From Candidatus Ruthenibacterium merdigallinarum (GTDB lineage Bacteria > Bacillota > Clostridia > Oscillospirales > Ruminococcaceae), in assembly GCA_019113785.1 (NCBI GenBank), contig DXGT01000115.1, positions 1 to 45,556 on the forward strand: a DNA stretch of 45,556 nucleotides, read 5' to 3'. The notes beneath the pieces are model-generated. The model saw only the letters and a program-made list of their open reading frames with translations, was not told where the DNA came from and did no database searches. The position numbers and the translations under genes are program-made. This document shows, one piece after another, positions 23,566 to 30,892 of the stretch. Numbering within the stretch: the first letter of the stretch is position 1; each line of letters starts with the position of its first letter.

Positions 23566-24618
23566 TCAGAAGATGGCCATAAACAGCTTGGCCATCACAA
23601 AGCTGATCAGGCCGCAGCCCGGGAACGTGAAGATCCAGGTGAGCACCATGTCCTTCACAACGCTGAAATTGATGGCCGACAGGCGCTTGACCGCGCCCAC
23701 GCCCATGATGGCGCTGGTTTTGGTGTGCGTGGTGGACACCGGGATGCCGAACAAACTGGAATACAAAAGGCACAGCGCGCCGCTCAAATCGGCGGCAAAG
23801 CCCTGATAGCGCTCCAGCTTCACCATGTCCATGCCGACGGATTTGATGATCTTCTCGCCGCCGACGCTCGTGCCCAGGGCCATCACCACGCTGCACAGCA
23901 GCATCAGCCACACGGGGATCTGCATGCCGGACACATCGCTCTGCCCGCCGGCAAACGCCATGCCCAAGAACAGCACGCCGATGAATTTCTGGCCGTCCTG
24001 CGCGCCGTGCATGAAGCTCATGGCCGCGGCGCCCGCGATCTGCGCCCAGCGGAAAAAGCTGTTTGCCGCGCGCCGCTCGACATTGCGGCACACCACCGTC
24101 AGCAGCTTGCACACCGCCCAGCCCGTTGCGAAGCCCAGCACGAGGCTGAGCACCAGGCCGTACAGCACCTTGACCCACTCGTCCATGTTGATGCCGCCCA
24201 CGCCCTGCTGGATGGCGATGGCCGCGCCGGACAAACCGGCGATCAGACTGTGGCTCTCGCTGGTGGGGATGCCGAAGAACGACGCCGTGACGCTGTACAC
24301 CACAATGGACAAAAGCGCCGCGCACAGCGCGATCAGCGCCTCGTGCGTGTTTGTGCCGAAGTCCACCATGTTGCTGATGGTCGAGGCCACCGAGCTGTTG
24401 ATCTGCGTCATGATGAACACGCCCAGGAAGTTGAACGCAGCGCTCATCCAGATGGCGCCGCGCACGCTCATGCAGCGTGTGGTGACGCATGTGGCGATGG
24501 CGTTGGGCGCGTCGGTCCAGCCGTTGACGAAGATGACGCCCAGCGTGAACATGATGGTGACGAACAGCACCGGGCTCGAGGTCATCGCCTGCCAGAAGTA
24601 AGTAAGAGAAACGTCCAT
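23566..24618 (-). CDS. pit: PiT-family inorganic phosphate transporter
   Basis: 350-aa polytopic membrane protein with about ten spans. The PiT signature occurs in both halves in variant form: VNGWTDAPNAIATCVTTRCMSVRGAI near the N-terminus and GIPVSTTHTKTSAIMGVG in the second half, with ASFFGIPTSESHSLIAGLSGAAIA as the matching element of the first. It carries phosphate, usually as a metal-phosphate complex with H+ or Na+. It is preceded by GGGAGG and starts 13 bp after trkA, which suggests that K+ and phosphate uptake are expressed together. The GWTD variant of the usual GxND motif is worth noting, but I believe it is common in clostridial homologues. Confidence 0.92.
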   Translation of the reverse strand: MDVSLTYFWQAMTSSPVLFVTIMFTLGVIFVNGWTDAPNAIATCVTTRCMSVRGAIWMSAAFNFLGVFIMTQINSSVASTISNMVDFGTNTHEALIALCAALLSIVVYSVTASFFGIPTSESHSLIAGLSGAAIAIQQGVGGINMDEWVKVLYGLVLSLVLGFATGWAVCKLLTVVCRNVERRAANSFFRWAQIAGAAAMSFMHGAQDGQKFIGVLFLGMAFAGGQSDVSGMQIPVWLMLLCSVVMALGTSVGGEKIIKSVGMDMVKLERYQGFAADLSGALCLLYSSLFGIPVSTTHTKTSAIMGVGAVKRLSAINFSVVKDMVLTWIFTFPGCGLISFVMAKLFMAIF

Positions 24619-24631
24619 AGGCGCCCTCCCG

Positions 24632-25303
24632 TCAGTCGTCGATGCTGTCTTCGAACTGATCCATCTTCTCGGCGTCGCCGATGACGATGATCATGTCCTC
24701 CGGCACAAATCGGTAGCTGGGAACGATGTCCGTCGTGGTTTTTTCGCGGTTCTCGATGGCGATGATGTTCAGCCCGTAGCGGCGGCGGATCTGGATCTCC
24801 TCCACGCTTTTGCCGATCAGGTGCTCGGGCACCTTGATGGTGCGGATCTCGACGTTGTTGTCCAGCGTGACGATGTCCAGCAGGTTCTTGCTGGTGAGCT
24901 TGCGGCCCAGCCACAGCGCCATATCCTTCTCGGGATAGATCACGCGCGCGCCGATCTTCTCGAGCACCATGCCGTGCTCGGAGCTGATGGCCTTGCTCAT
25001 CACCACGGGCACGCCCATTTTGATGACGCTCATCGTGGTGAGGATGCTCGCGTCGATGCGCTCGCCGATGCACACCACCACCACGTCGCAGTTCTGCAGG
25101 CCGATCTCGCGCAGCGTCTCGATGTTCAGGCTGTTGGCGACGTAGGCGTAGTCGGTGTACTGGCGCGCCTCGCGCACGAGGCTTTCGTTCTTGTCGATGA
25201 CGATGACGTCCTTGCCGGCCTTTGCCAGCGTCTGCGCCAGCGCGGTGCCGAAACGCCCCAGGCCGACGATGCCGAACAGTGTCGCTTGGCTCTCTTTTTT
25301 CAT
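24632..25303 (-). CDS. trkA: TrkA/KtrA-type potassium channel regulatory subunit
   Basis: 223 aa from ATG 25303 (MKKESQ), with AAGGAG 9 nt upstream; the GTG used in the track overlaps that site. The N-terminal RCK (TrkA_N) domain has the Rossmann motif GIVGLGRFG (11-19) and acidic IDKNE at the end of strand 2, which bind NAD(H) or ATP/ADP. A C-terminal TrkA_C domain (about 140-215, RTIKVPEHLIGKSVEEIQIRRRYGLNIIAI) is a common c-di-AMP binding site in Firmicutes. It forms the cytosolic gating ring of the TrkH/KtrB channel encoded 31 bp upstream. Confidence 0.93.
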   Translation of the reverse strand: MKKESQATLFGIVGLGRFGTALAQTLAKAGKDVIVIDKNESLVREARQYTDYAYVANSLNIETLREIGLQNCDVVVVCIGERIDASILTTMSVIKMGVPVVMSKAISSEHGMVLEKIGARVIYPEKDMALWLGRKLTSKNLLDIVTLDNNVEIRTIKVPEHLIGKSVEEIQIRRRYGLNIIAIENREKTTTDIVPSYRFVPEDMIIVIGDAEKMDQFEDSIDD

Positions 25304-25334
25304 CTTCGATTTCTCCTTCACTTACTCGTTCCCG

Positions 25335-26645
25335 TCAGCCGATGGTGACGGACTCCTCCGTAAAGCGGACATTGGGTTCCGGGTGGTTGATCCACATGGA
25401 CAGCAGCGTCATCGCGCCCACGCGGCCCGTGAACATGACCAGGACGATGACGAATTTGCCGGCGTCGCACAAGTCCGGCGTGATGCCGGTGGACAGGCCC
25501 ACGGTGCCGAACGCCGACACCACCTCGAACAGAAGCTGGATCAGGCTGTACTCCGGCTCCAGCACGCACATGATGAACGTGCTCACGCACACCACCGACA
25601 GAGACAGCACCGTCACCGTGTAGGCGCTGAAGATATTGCCGTGCGGGATGGTGCGCCGGAACGCGCCGGCCGGGCGCTTTGTGAACGCGCTGCGCGCCGA
25701 TTGCAGCATCACGAAGAACGTGCTGGTTTTGATACCGCCGCCCGTAGAACCCGGCGACGCGCCGATGAACATCAGGATGCACAGCACGAACAGGCCGGCG
25801 TTTGTGAACGAGCCGATGGGATAGGTGGAAAAGCCCGCGGTGCGCGCCGAGACGCTGTGGAACAGCGCGCCCAGCCAGGTGACGTCCTCGGTGAGCTTCA
25901 AAAGCACCGTGCCCGCGACGATGAGCGCCGCGCTGGTGGTGAGCACCACCTTCGAATGCAGCGCCAGCTTGCGGAAGCTGCGGTGCTTGAGAATGTCCAG
26001 AATCACCAGAAAGCCGATGCCGCCGAAGAAGATCAGGCCGCAGGTGGTCAGGTTCAAAAGCACGTTCGACTGGTACGGGATCAGGTTTTGCAGCCCGCCT
26101 AAAATGTCGAAGCCCGAGTTGTTGAACGCGGCGATCGAGTGGAAGATGCTGATCCACAAGGCGTGCAGAGGCGGATAGTCGCGGCTGAACACCAGAAAGC
26201 TCAGCGCGGCGCCCACCAGCTCGAACACGAGCGTGAGCGTCAAAACCGACTTGACCAGCTTGACGATGCCCTTGTAGCTGTCGATGTTCAGCGCCTCTTT
26301 CACCAAAAGGCGGCTGCGGATGCCCACGCGCTTGCCCGCCGCGATGATGAGCCCCGCGCCCACAGACGTGACGCCCAGGCCGCCCACCTGGATGAGCATG
26401 GCCACGACCGCCTGCCCGACGGGGGTGAAGTGGTCGGCCGTGTCGATGGCGATCAGGCCCGTGACGCACACGGCGCTGGTGGAGGTGAACAGCGCGTCGA
26501 TGAAGCGCACCGTCTGCCCCGGTCGCACACAGATGGGCAGCATCAGCAAAAGCGAGCCCGTCAGGATCACCAGCGCGAAGCCGGCGGCGATCAGCCGCCC
26601 GGGCGGCTGATGCTTGAGCATGGTTTTTACAGGATGTTTCTTCAT
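25335..26645 (-). CDS. trkH: TrkH/KtrB-type potassium uptake channel subunit
   Basis: 436-aa membrane protein with the four M1-P-M2 repeats of the SKT family. Selectivity-filter regions can be followed by their STSAVCVTGL (first), FNNSGFD (second), SARTAGFST (third) and SAFGTVGLSTG (fourth) segments; the glycines are all in place. It takes up K+ together with the TrkA subunit. The short N-terminus and 436-aa length fit the KtrB/TrkI type of Firmicutes rather than enterobacterial TrkH. It is the first gene of the operon, and its 240-nt leader holds a small ORF and terminator-like stems. Confidence 0.93.
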   Translation of the reverse strand: MKKHPVKTMLKHQPPGRLIAAGFALVILTGSLLLMLPICVRPGQTVRFIDALFTSTSAVCVTGLIAIDTADHFTPVGQAVVAMLIQVGGLGVTSVGAGLIIAAGKRVGIRSRLLVKEALNIDSYKGIVKLVKSVLTLTLVFELVGAALSFLVFSRDYPPLHALWISIFHSIAAFNNSGFDILGGLQNLIPYQSNVLLNLTTCGLIFFGGIGFLVILDILKHRSFRKLALHSKVVLTTSAALIVAGTVLLKLTEDVTWLGALFHSVSARTAGFSTYPIGSFTNAGLFVLCILMFIGASPGSTGGGIKTSTFFVMLQSARSAFTKRPAGAFRRTIPHGNIFSAYTVTVLSLSVVCVSTFIMCVLEPEYSLIQLLFEVVSAFGTVGLSTGITPDLCDAGKFVIVLVMFTGRVGAMTLLSMWINHPEPNVRFTEESVTIG

Positions 26646-26885
26646 ACGGACAGATTCCTCACTTTTTCTTCACAGAGCGTGCCACGCAAAGAAAGCACCG
26701 CCCGCGCCCGGCCCGCCCGGGGCCCGGCGCAAACAGTGCCTTTTATCCGAAAAATAAAACGGCGCCGCCGCCCGGCGCGCAGCCTTGCGCGCCAGAACTT
26801 CGGAATTCACTTGCCGCCAGGCAGCCGGGACGAGTCATCGCCGTTTTCCTCCGCATCTTCTTGATGTGACACAATATGCGAATAC
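26646..26885 (-). promoter_or_regulatory. Long structured leader of trkH operon (attenuator candidate)
   Basis: About 240 nt from predicted transcription start to trkH. A 9-bp closing stem AAAACGGCG / CGCCGTTTT (26839-26847 with 26756-26764) encloses the small ORF at 26743-26838, an inner GGCGCGC-AAGGCT-GCGCGCC hairpin, and runs into TTTTATTTTT, so it can act as a terminator. A second stem GCGCCCGGCCC / GGGCCCGGCGC (26704-26714, 26720-26730; one mismatch) is followed by TTTCTTT. The fold does not show the conserved elements I know for the ydaO-type c-di-AMP riboswitch. Translation of the uORF would disrupt the closing stem. Confidence 0.55.
26743..26838 (-). CDS. Possible 31-aa leader peptide upstream of trkH
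   Basis: An ORF below the track's length limit: ATG 26838, 31 codons, stop TAA. It begins MTRPGCLAASEFRSSG and ends AVLFFG. A near-ideal GGAGGA lies 8 nt upstream of the ATG. The middle codons (AGT GAA TTC CGA AGT TCT) differ from the GC-ending codon choice of the neighbours, which suggests that nucleotide sequence or a specific peptide is under constraint. It spans the proposed attenuator stem, so it could be a translated sensor of the attenuation switch. It could also be a chance ORF inside a structured RNA. Confidence 0.45.
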   Translation of the reverse strand: MTRPGCLAASEFRSSGAQGCAPGGGAVLFFG

Positions 26886-26891
26886 ACCGTT

Positions 26892-26921
26892 ATCATAGCG
26901 CACACCCTCGGCGGCTGTCAA
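26892..26921 (-). promoter_or_regulatory. Promoter of the trkH-trkA-pit-DUF47 operon
   Basis: Minus-strand TTGACA (26916-26921), 18-bp spacer, TATGAT (26892-26897). Confidence 0.75.
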
Positions 26922-26991
26922 TACATATTCTTTACAAGACCGTTCCTTTCGTCATCCTGCAAAAGGAATTTCCCTTTTCGCGCGTTTTTTC

Positions 26992-27020
26992 TTGACAAAG
27001 GGCGAATTTTTGCTTATTTT
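26992..27020 (+). promoter_or_regulatory. Promoter of the NCS2 permease gene
   Basis: TTGACA (26992-26997), 17-bp spacer, TATTTT (27015-27020). The leader is about 90 nt. Confidence 0.65.
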
Positions 27021-27029
27021 AGAAGGGTG

Positions 27030-27057
27030 AAAAGCGGCACGTCGCTGTGCCGCTTTT
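27030..27057 (+). terminator. Hairpin with T-rich tail in NCS2 leader
   Basis: AAAAGCGGCAC (27030-27040) / GTGCCGCTTTT (27047-27057), loop GTCGCT, followed by CCTGTTTTC. It lies just after the expected start of transcription, so it is either an attenuator or a 5' stabilising hairpin. No purine-riboswitch aptamer precedes it. Confidence 0.5.
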
Positions 27058-27118
27058 CCTGTTTTCACCCGCAAAGGGGGCCGCGCGGCCCTTTTTGCCA
27101 AAAAGAAGGAGGAAGTTC

Positions 27119-28534
27119 ATGTCTCAATTCTTCAAGCTCAAGGAAAACGGGACGAACGTCGGCACCGAGATCACCGCCGGCCTGACCACGTTTTTCGCCA
27201 TGTCGTACATCATTTTCGTCAACCCGTCGATGCTCAGCCAGACGGGCATGCCCTTCGGCGCGGTGTTCCTCTCGACGATCATTGCGGCGGTCGTCGGCAC
27301 GCTGGTGATGGGCCTGTTCGCCAACGTGCCCTATGCGCTGGCGCCGGGCATGGGCCTGAACGCGTTCTTCACGTTCACGGTCGTGTTCGCGCTGGGCTTC
27401 TCCTGGCAGGAGGCGCTGGCGATGGTGTTCATCTGCGGCCTCGTCAACATCCTCATCACCGTCACGAAGCTGCGCAAATCCATCATCAAGGCCATCCCCG
27501 CCAGCCTGCAGAACGCCATCGGCGGCGGCATCGGCGTGTTCATCGCCTACACGGGCCTGAAAAACGCCGGCATCCTGCAATTCACATCTGATCCGGGCAC
27601 CTATGTGCTCGAGGAGTCCGGCACGGTGGTGGCCTCCTCGTCGGCCACGCCGGCCATCGTCGCGCTGAACACGAGCGGCGTGCTGCTGTTCCTCATCGGC
27701 CTGGCGCTGGTGGTTGTGCTGCTGGTGCTCAACGTCAAGGGCGCCATCCTCATCGGTATCATCGCCACCACGCTGCTGGGCATCCCCATGGGCGTGGTGG
27801 ACCTGTCCGGCATCAGCCTCACGCAGGGCGTGGTCTCGTCCTTCGCCGAGCTGGGCCAGACCTTCGGCGCCGCCTTCACGCAGGGCATGCCGGCGCTGTT
27901 TGCCGACGCCGCGCGCCTGCCGCTGGTGCTGATGACCATCTTCGCGTTCAGCCTGTCCGACACGTTCGACACCATCGGCACCTTCATCGGCACGGGCCGG
28001 CGCACGGGCATCTTCTCCGCCGAGGACGAGGCCGCGATGGAGAGCGGCTCCGGCTTCCGCTCGAAGATGGACAAGGCCCTGTTCGCCGACTCCATCGCCA
28101 CGTCCATCGGCGCCGTGTTCGGCACCTCGAACACCACCACCTATGTCGAGAGCGCCGCGGGCATCGGCGCGGGCGGCCGCACAGGCCTGACCAGCGTCGT
28201 GACAGCGCTGTGCTTCGCGCTGTGCATCCTGCTGTCGCCCATCGCGGGGGCCATCCCCTCGGCCGCCACGGCGCCCGCGCTCGTGGTGGTGGGCTGCATG
28301 ATGCTCAGCTCCTTCGCCGAGATCCGCTGGGCCGATCTCGACGAGGCCGTGCCCGCCTTCTTCGCGGGCATCTTCATGGCGCTGTGCTATTCCATCAGCT
28401 ACGGCATCGCCGCCGGCTTCGTCTTCTATTGCCTCATCAAGGTGTGCAAAAAACAGGCGAAGGACATCCACCCCATCCTGTGGGTAGCCACGGCGCTGTT
28501 CGTGCTGAACTTCGTCATCCTGGCCGTCCTGTAA
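27119..28534 (+). CDS. NCS2-family (AzgA-like) purine permease
   Basis: 471 aa from ATG 27119 (MSQFFKLKENG), with AGAAGGAGGA 7-8 nt upstream; the track start lies in the leader. It has about 12-14 membrane spans. Family signatures: TEITAGLTTFFAMSYIIFVNP at the start, APGMGLNAFFTFTVV in TM3, SLQNAIGGGIGVFIAYTGLKNAGI in mid-protein and FSLSDTFDTIGTFIG with FGTSNTTTYVESAAGIGAGGRTGLTS in the second half. These match the AzgA subgroup that imports adenine, guanine or hypoxanthine by proton symport. It is monocistronic, with its own promoter and a strong terminator. Confidence 0.93.
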   Translation: MSQFFKLKENGTNVGTEITAGLTTFFAMSYIIFVNPSMLSQTGMPFGAVFLSTIIAAVVGTLVMGLFANVPYALAPGMGLNAFFTFTVVFALGFSWQEALAMVFICGLVNILITVTKLRKSIIKAIPASLQNAIGGGIGVFIAYTGLKNAGILQFTSDPGTYVLEESGTVVASSSATPAIVALNTSGVLLFLIGLALVVVLLVLNVKGAILIGIIATTLLGIPMGVVDLSGISLTQGVVSSFAELGQTFGAAFTQGMPALFADAARLPLVLMTIFAFSLSDTFDTIGTFIGTGRRTGIFSAEDEAAMESGSGFRSKMDKALFADSIATSIGAVFGTSNTTTYVESAAGIGAGGRTGLTSVVTALCFALCILLSPIAGAIPSAATAPALVVVGCMMLSSFAEIRWADLDEAVPAFFAGIFMALCYSISYGIAAGFVFYCLIKVCKKQAKDIHPILWVATALFVLNFVILAVL

Positions 28535-28543
28535 GCCGCATAT

Positions 28544-28597
28544 AAGGCGGCGCGCTCTTTTGACACAGAGCGCGCCGCCTTTTCCTGTTTTTTGCCG
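28544..28597 (+). terminator. Terminator after the NCS2 permease gene
   Basis: AAGGCGGCGCGCTC (28544-28557) / GAGCGCGCCGCCTT (28568-28581), 10-nt loop, followed by TTTCCTGTTTTTT. Confidence 0.88.
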
Positions 28598-28616
28598 TTT
28601 TTTCACATGCGGATGG

Positions 28617-28645
28617 TTGATTGCGCGGCGAAAGCGTGCGATAAT
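28617..28645 (+). promoter_or_regulatory. Promoter of the ywaF-like gene
   Basis: TTGATT (28617-28622), 17-bp spacer, GATAAT (28640-28645), 38 bp before the start codon. Confidence 0.7.
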
Positions 28646-28683
28646 CAAGGCCAGAGACTACCGCGCAAGGAGGCTGCGCCGCC

Positions 28684-29430
28684 ATGGAGTACTTCTGGTA
28701 CACGAAATTCACGATCCCCGACGGGCACGGCTTTGCCCTGTTCGGCCCGCAGCACCTCGCCTGGCTGGCGGCCGCCGCGGCCGTGTGCCTTGTGATGGGC
28801 CGGCTGTACAGCCGCTGGGACGAACGCACACGCGCGCGCTGCCGGCTGGCCGTGGGCGTGCTGCTGCTCGCCGACGAGCTGTTCAAGGACGTCGCCTCGC
28901 TGGCCACGGGGCAGTTCCGGCTCGACTTTTTGCCCTTCCATCTGTGCAGCATCAACATCTTCGTCGTCTGGGCGGACATCCTGCGCCCCGGCCCCGCCAA
29001 AAAAGAGGTGCTGTACGCCGCGTGCCTGCCGGGGGCCGTGGCGGCGCTGCTGTTCCCCTCGTGGACGAAAACGCCCGTGTGGAACTTCATGGCGCTGCAC
29101 AGCTTCACCGTGCACATCCTGCTTTTGCTGTATCCCGCGCTGCTTTTGGCCGGCGGTTTCCGGCCCCGCTTTGCCAACCTGCGGCGCGCGGCGGCGCCCG
29201 CCGCGCTGTGCGTCGCCGGCGTGTTCGCGCTCAACAAGCTGCTGGGCACGAACTTCATGTTTTTGAACGGCGCGGGCGAGGGCAACCCGCTGACGCTGTT
29301 CGAGCAGTGGCTGGGCGACCCGGGCTATCTGGCCGCCTACCCGTTTTTGATCGCGCTGGTGTGGGCCGTTTTGTACCTGCCGTGGGCGCTTGCGCGCCGG
29401 CGCGCAAAAGAAAAAACGCCCGCGCGCTGA
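28684..29430 (+). CDS. YwaF/TIGR02206-family integral membrane protein
   Basis: 248 aa with about seven hydrophobic spans. Family features: an N-terminal FTIPDGHGFALFGPQHLAWL segment, the LDFLPFHLCSINIF motif near 80-93, FPSWTKTPVWNFMALHSFTVHILLLL near 120-145 with conserved His residues, and GTNFMFLNGAGEGNPLTLF near 198-216. The family is related to eukaryotic TMEM164 and its bacterial role is not established. The start (ATG 28684) is 11-12 nt after AAGGAGG. It is monocistronic, and its terminator is shared with the convergent MBL gene. Confidence 0.85.
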   Translation: MEYFWYTKFTIPDGHGFALFGPQHLAWLAAAAAVCLVMGRLYSRWDERTRARCRLAVGVLLLADELFKDVASLATGQFRLDFLPFHLCSINIFVVWADILRPGPAKKEVLYAACLPGAVAALLFPSWTKTPVWNFMALHSFTVHILLLLYPALLLAGGFRPRFANLRRAAAPAALCVAGVFALNKLLGTNFMFLNGAGEGNPLTLFEQWLGDPGYLAAYPFLIALVWAVLYLPWALARRRAKEKTPAR

Positions 29431-29448
29431 GCGGCGCGCAAGGCAACA

Positions 29449-29556
29449 AAATCCCCGGCGTCCCGTTCCGGGGCGTCCCCGCCGGTCATACAGTATATCG
29501 CACTGTATACTGTTTCACTTTGCGGGGCCGCCTCCCATGGGAAACGCCGGGGATTT
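29449..29556. terminator. Bidirectional terminator with nested inverted repeats
   Basis: Outer 13-bp stem AAATCCCCGGCGT (29449-29461) / ACGCCGGGGATTT (29544-29556), T-rich on both outer sides. The 82-nt interior holds CCCCGC/GCGGGG (29477-29482, 29522-29527), which encloses the AT-rich palindrome ACAGTATA-N8-TATACTGT (29490-29497, 29506-29513), and a CCCATGGG palindrome. That is much larger than a plain terminator. Confidence 0.7.
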
Positions 29557-29559
29557 TTT

Positions 29560-30654
29560 CTACTTTTCCACCGCCTGTGCGGCGCCGGCCGCAAGCTCCA
29601 GCATGCGCGCCGCGGGCGCAGGGCCGGGCGCGCACGCCTCGATCACCCGTTCAAGATGGTTTTGCCGCGTTAGCCTGCGCCGCGCGCGGGCCGAACCGTG
29701 CACCGGCGCGACGCACAGGCCGGCGCGCCCCGCCTCCAGCAGCCGCGCCGCGTAGCCGCCCAGCGCGGAATGCGAGGTCAACAGGATGCGGCCGCCCGCG
29801 CGCAGGACGCCGCGCGCGCAGCGCTGCGATGCGGGCGAGCGCAGCTGTGGGTCGCTGACAAACACGGCGCAGCCGCCTTCAGCAGGCGCTGCGGGCGCAA
29901 GATCGATCGCCTGCAGCACCTCCGCGGCGGCCGGGCGCAGCCAACCCGGCTCCTGCAGGGCCTGACGCAGCTGGCGCGCGAAATGGGCGTCGCCGCACAG
30001 CGGCAGCTGCGGCTGCGCGTGCGCCAGCGCCAGCGCCAACTCCAGCCCGCAGCCGTACTTCGGCACCGGCAGCAGCAGCGGGCCGCCCGCTTGCAGCGCC
30101 TGCTGCGCCGCGCGCAGGAAATCGGCGCGCAGCGCCGCCGCCTCGCCCACGGCGGGGCCGAACGAACCGTCCAGAACGGCCAGCTGCGCCCGCTCGCCCC
30201 GGATCGGGTCGGTGCGGCAGACGGCGGCGTTTTCGATGTATGCCCCGCAAAACAGCAGCGGCACGCCTTCTGCTTCGATCGCGTACCACACGCTGCCCAC
30301 GCAGTGCCCGCTTTTCCCCCAGCGCACCGACAGGCCCGCCGGCGGATGGAACCGCTCGAGCGGGACCGCTTTGACCGGCGCAAACGGCAGCTGCCGCAGC
30401 GTGGGCCTTGACGCCACCACCGTGCCGGTGAATCCGTTGTAGCGCAGCCACGTGAACGCCCCTGTGTGCGCGGGGTGCGAATGCGTCAGGAACACATAGC
30501 GCGCGCCTGCAATCTCCTGCGGGCTCAGGCGCGGGTACGGCGCGTCGTCGTCCTCCTGCAGGCCGCAGTCCACCAGAAATGCCGTGCGCTCGCCGCGCAC
30601 GAAAAAGCAGCTGCGGCCCGTCTCGGCCACACCGCCCGCCAACTTGACAATCAT
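29560..30654 (-). CDS. Beta-CASP-like metallo-beta-lactamase-fold protein with lost metal ligands
   Basis: 364 aa from ATG 30654 (MIVKLAGG); the in-frame ATG at 30684 and GTG at 30690 are alternatives because the ribosome site is weak. The fold follows RNase J/CPSF-like proteins: LVDCGLQEDD (motif 1), YVFLTHSHPAHTGAF (motif 2), GHCVGS (motif 3), LLFCGAYIEN (motif 4) and a late THSALGG plus APVHGS. In active enzymes motif 2 is HxHxDH and motif 4 ends in GD; here both Asp ligands are Ala (HSHPAH, CGAY). The protein may therefore bind one metal or none and act as a non-catalytic binder. It is monocistronic. Confidence 0.75.
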   Translation of the reverse strand: MIVKLAGGVAETGRSCFFVRGERTAFLVDCGLQEDDDAPYPRLSPQEIAGARYVFLTHSHPAHTGAFTWLRYNGFTGTVVASRPTLRQLPFAPVKAVPLERFHPPAGLSVRWGKSGHCVGSVWYAIEAEGVPLLFCGAYIENAAVCRTDPIRGERAQLAVLDGSFGPAVGEAAALRADFLRAAQQALQAGGPLLLPVPKYGCGLELALALAHAQPQLPLCGDAHFARQLRQALQEPGWLRPAAAEVLQAIDLAPAAPAEGGCAVFVSDPQLRSPASQRCARGVLRAGGRILLTSHSALGGYAARLLEAGRAGLCVAPVHGSARARRRLTRQNHLERVIEACAPGPAPAARMLELAAGAAQAVEK

Positions 30655-30842
30655 ACGCCTCTCGCGCGGCGCCGCGCGGCGCATAAGCACCGGTTTGCCA
30701 CGCCTTTTCCCCCTCTTGCCGAACGCTTTTCCCGTTTGCTTTCAGCATAGCGCGATTTTGCCGGGGCAACTACCGCAAGCGTCCAAAATCTCTGTAAACG
30801 ATATGTGAATTCGACCGTTTTCCCGCTGTGCGGCGCACACGC

Positions 30843-30880
30843 AAAAACGGCGCGCCGCCGCGCGCCGTTTTCTTTTTTTG
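30843..30880. terminator. Bidirectional terminator between MBL and substrate-binding genes
   Basis: AAAACGGCGCG (30844-30854) / CGCGCCGTTTT (30861-30871), with TTTTCTTTTTTT on the plus strand and TTTTTGCG on the minus strand. It mainly ends the minus-strand ppk operon. Confidence 0.8.
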
Positions 30881-30892
30881 CGCAAAGCGCCG

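Noticed and set aside
26646-26885. c-di-AMP (ydaO) riboswitch before trkH
   Set aside because: Plausible from gene context, but I cannot find the conserved G-rich elements of that RNA, and the uORF occupies most of the space.
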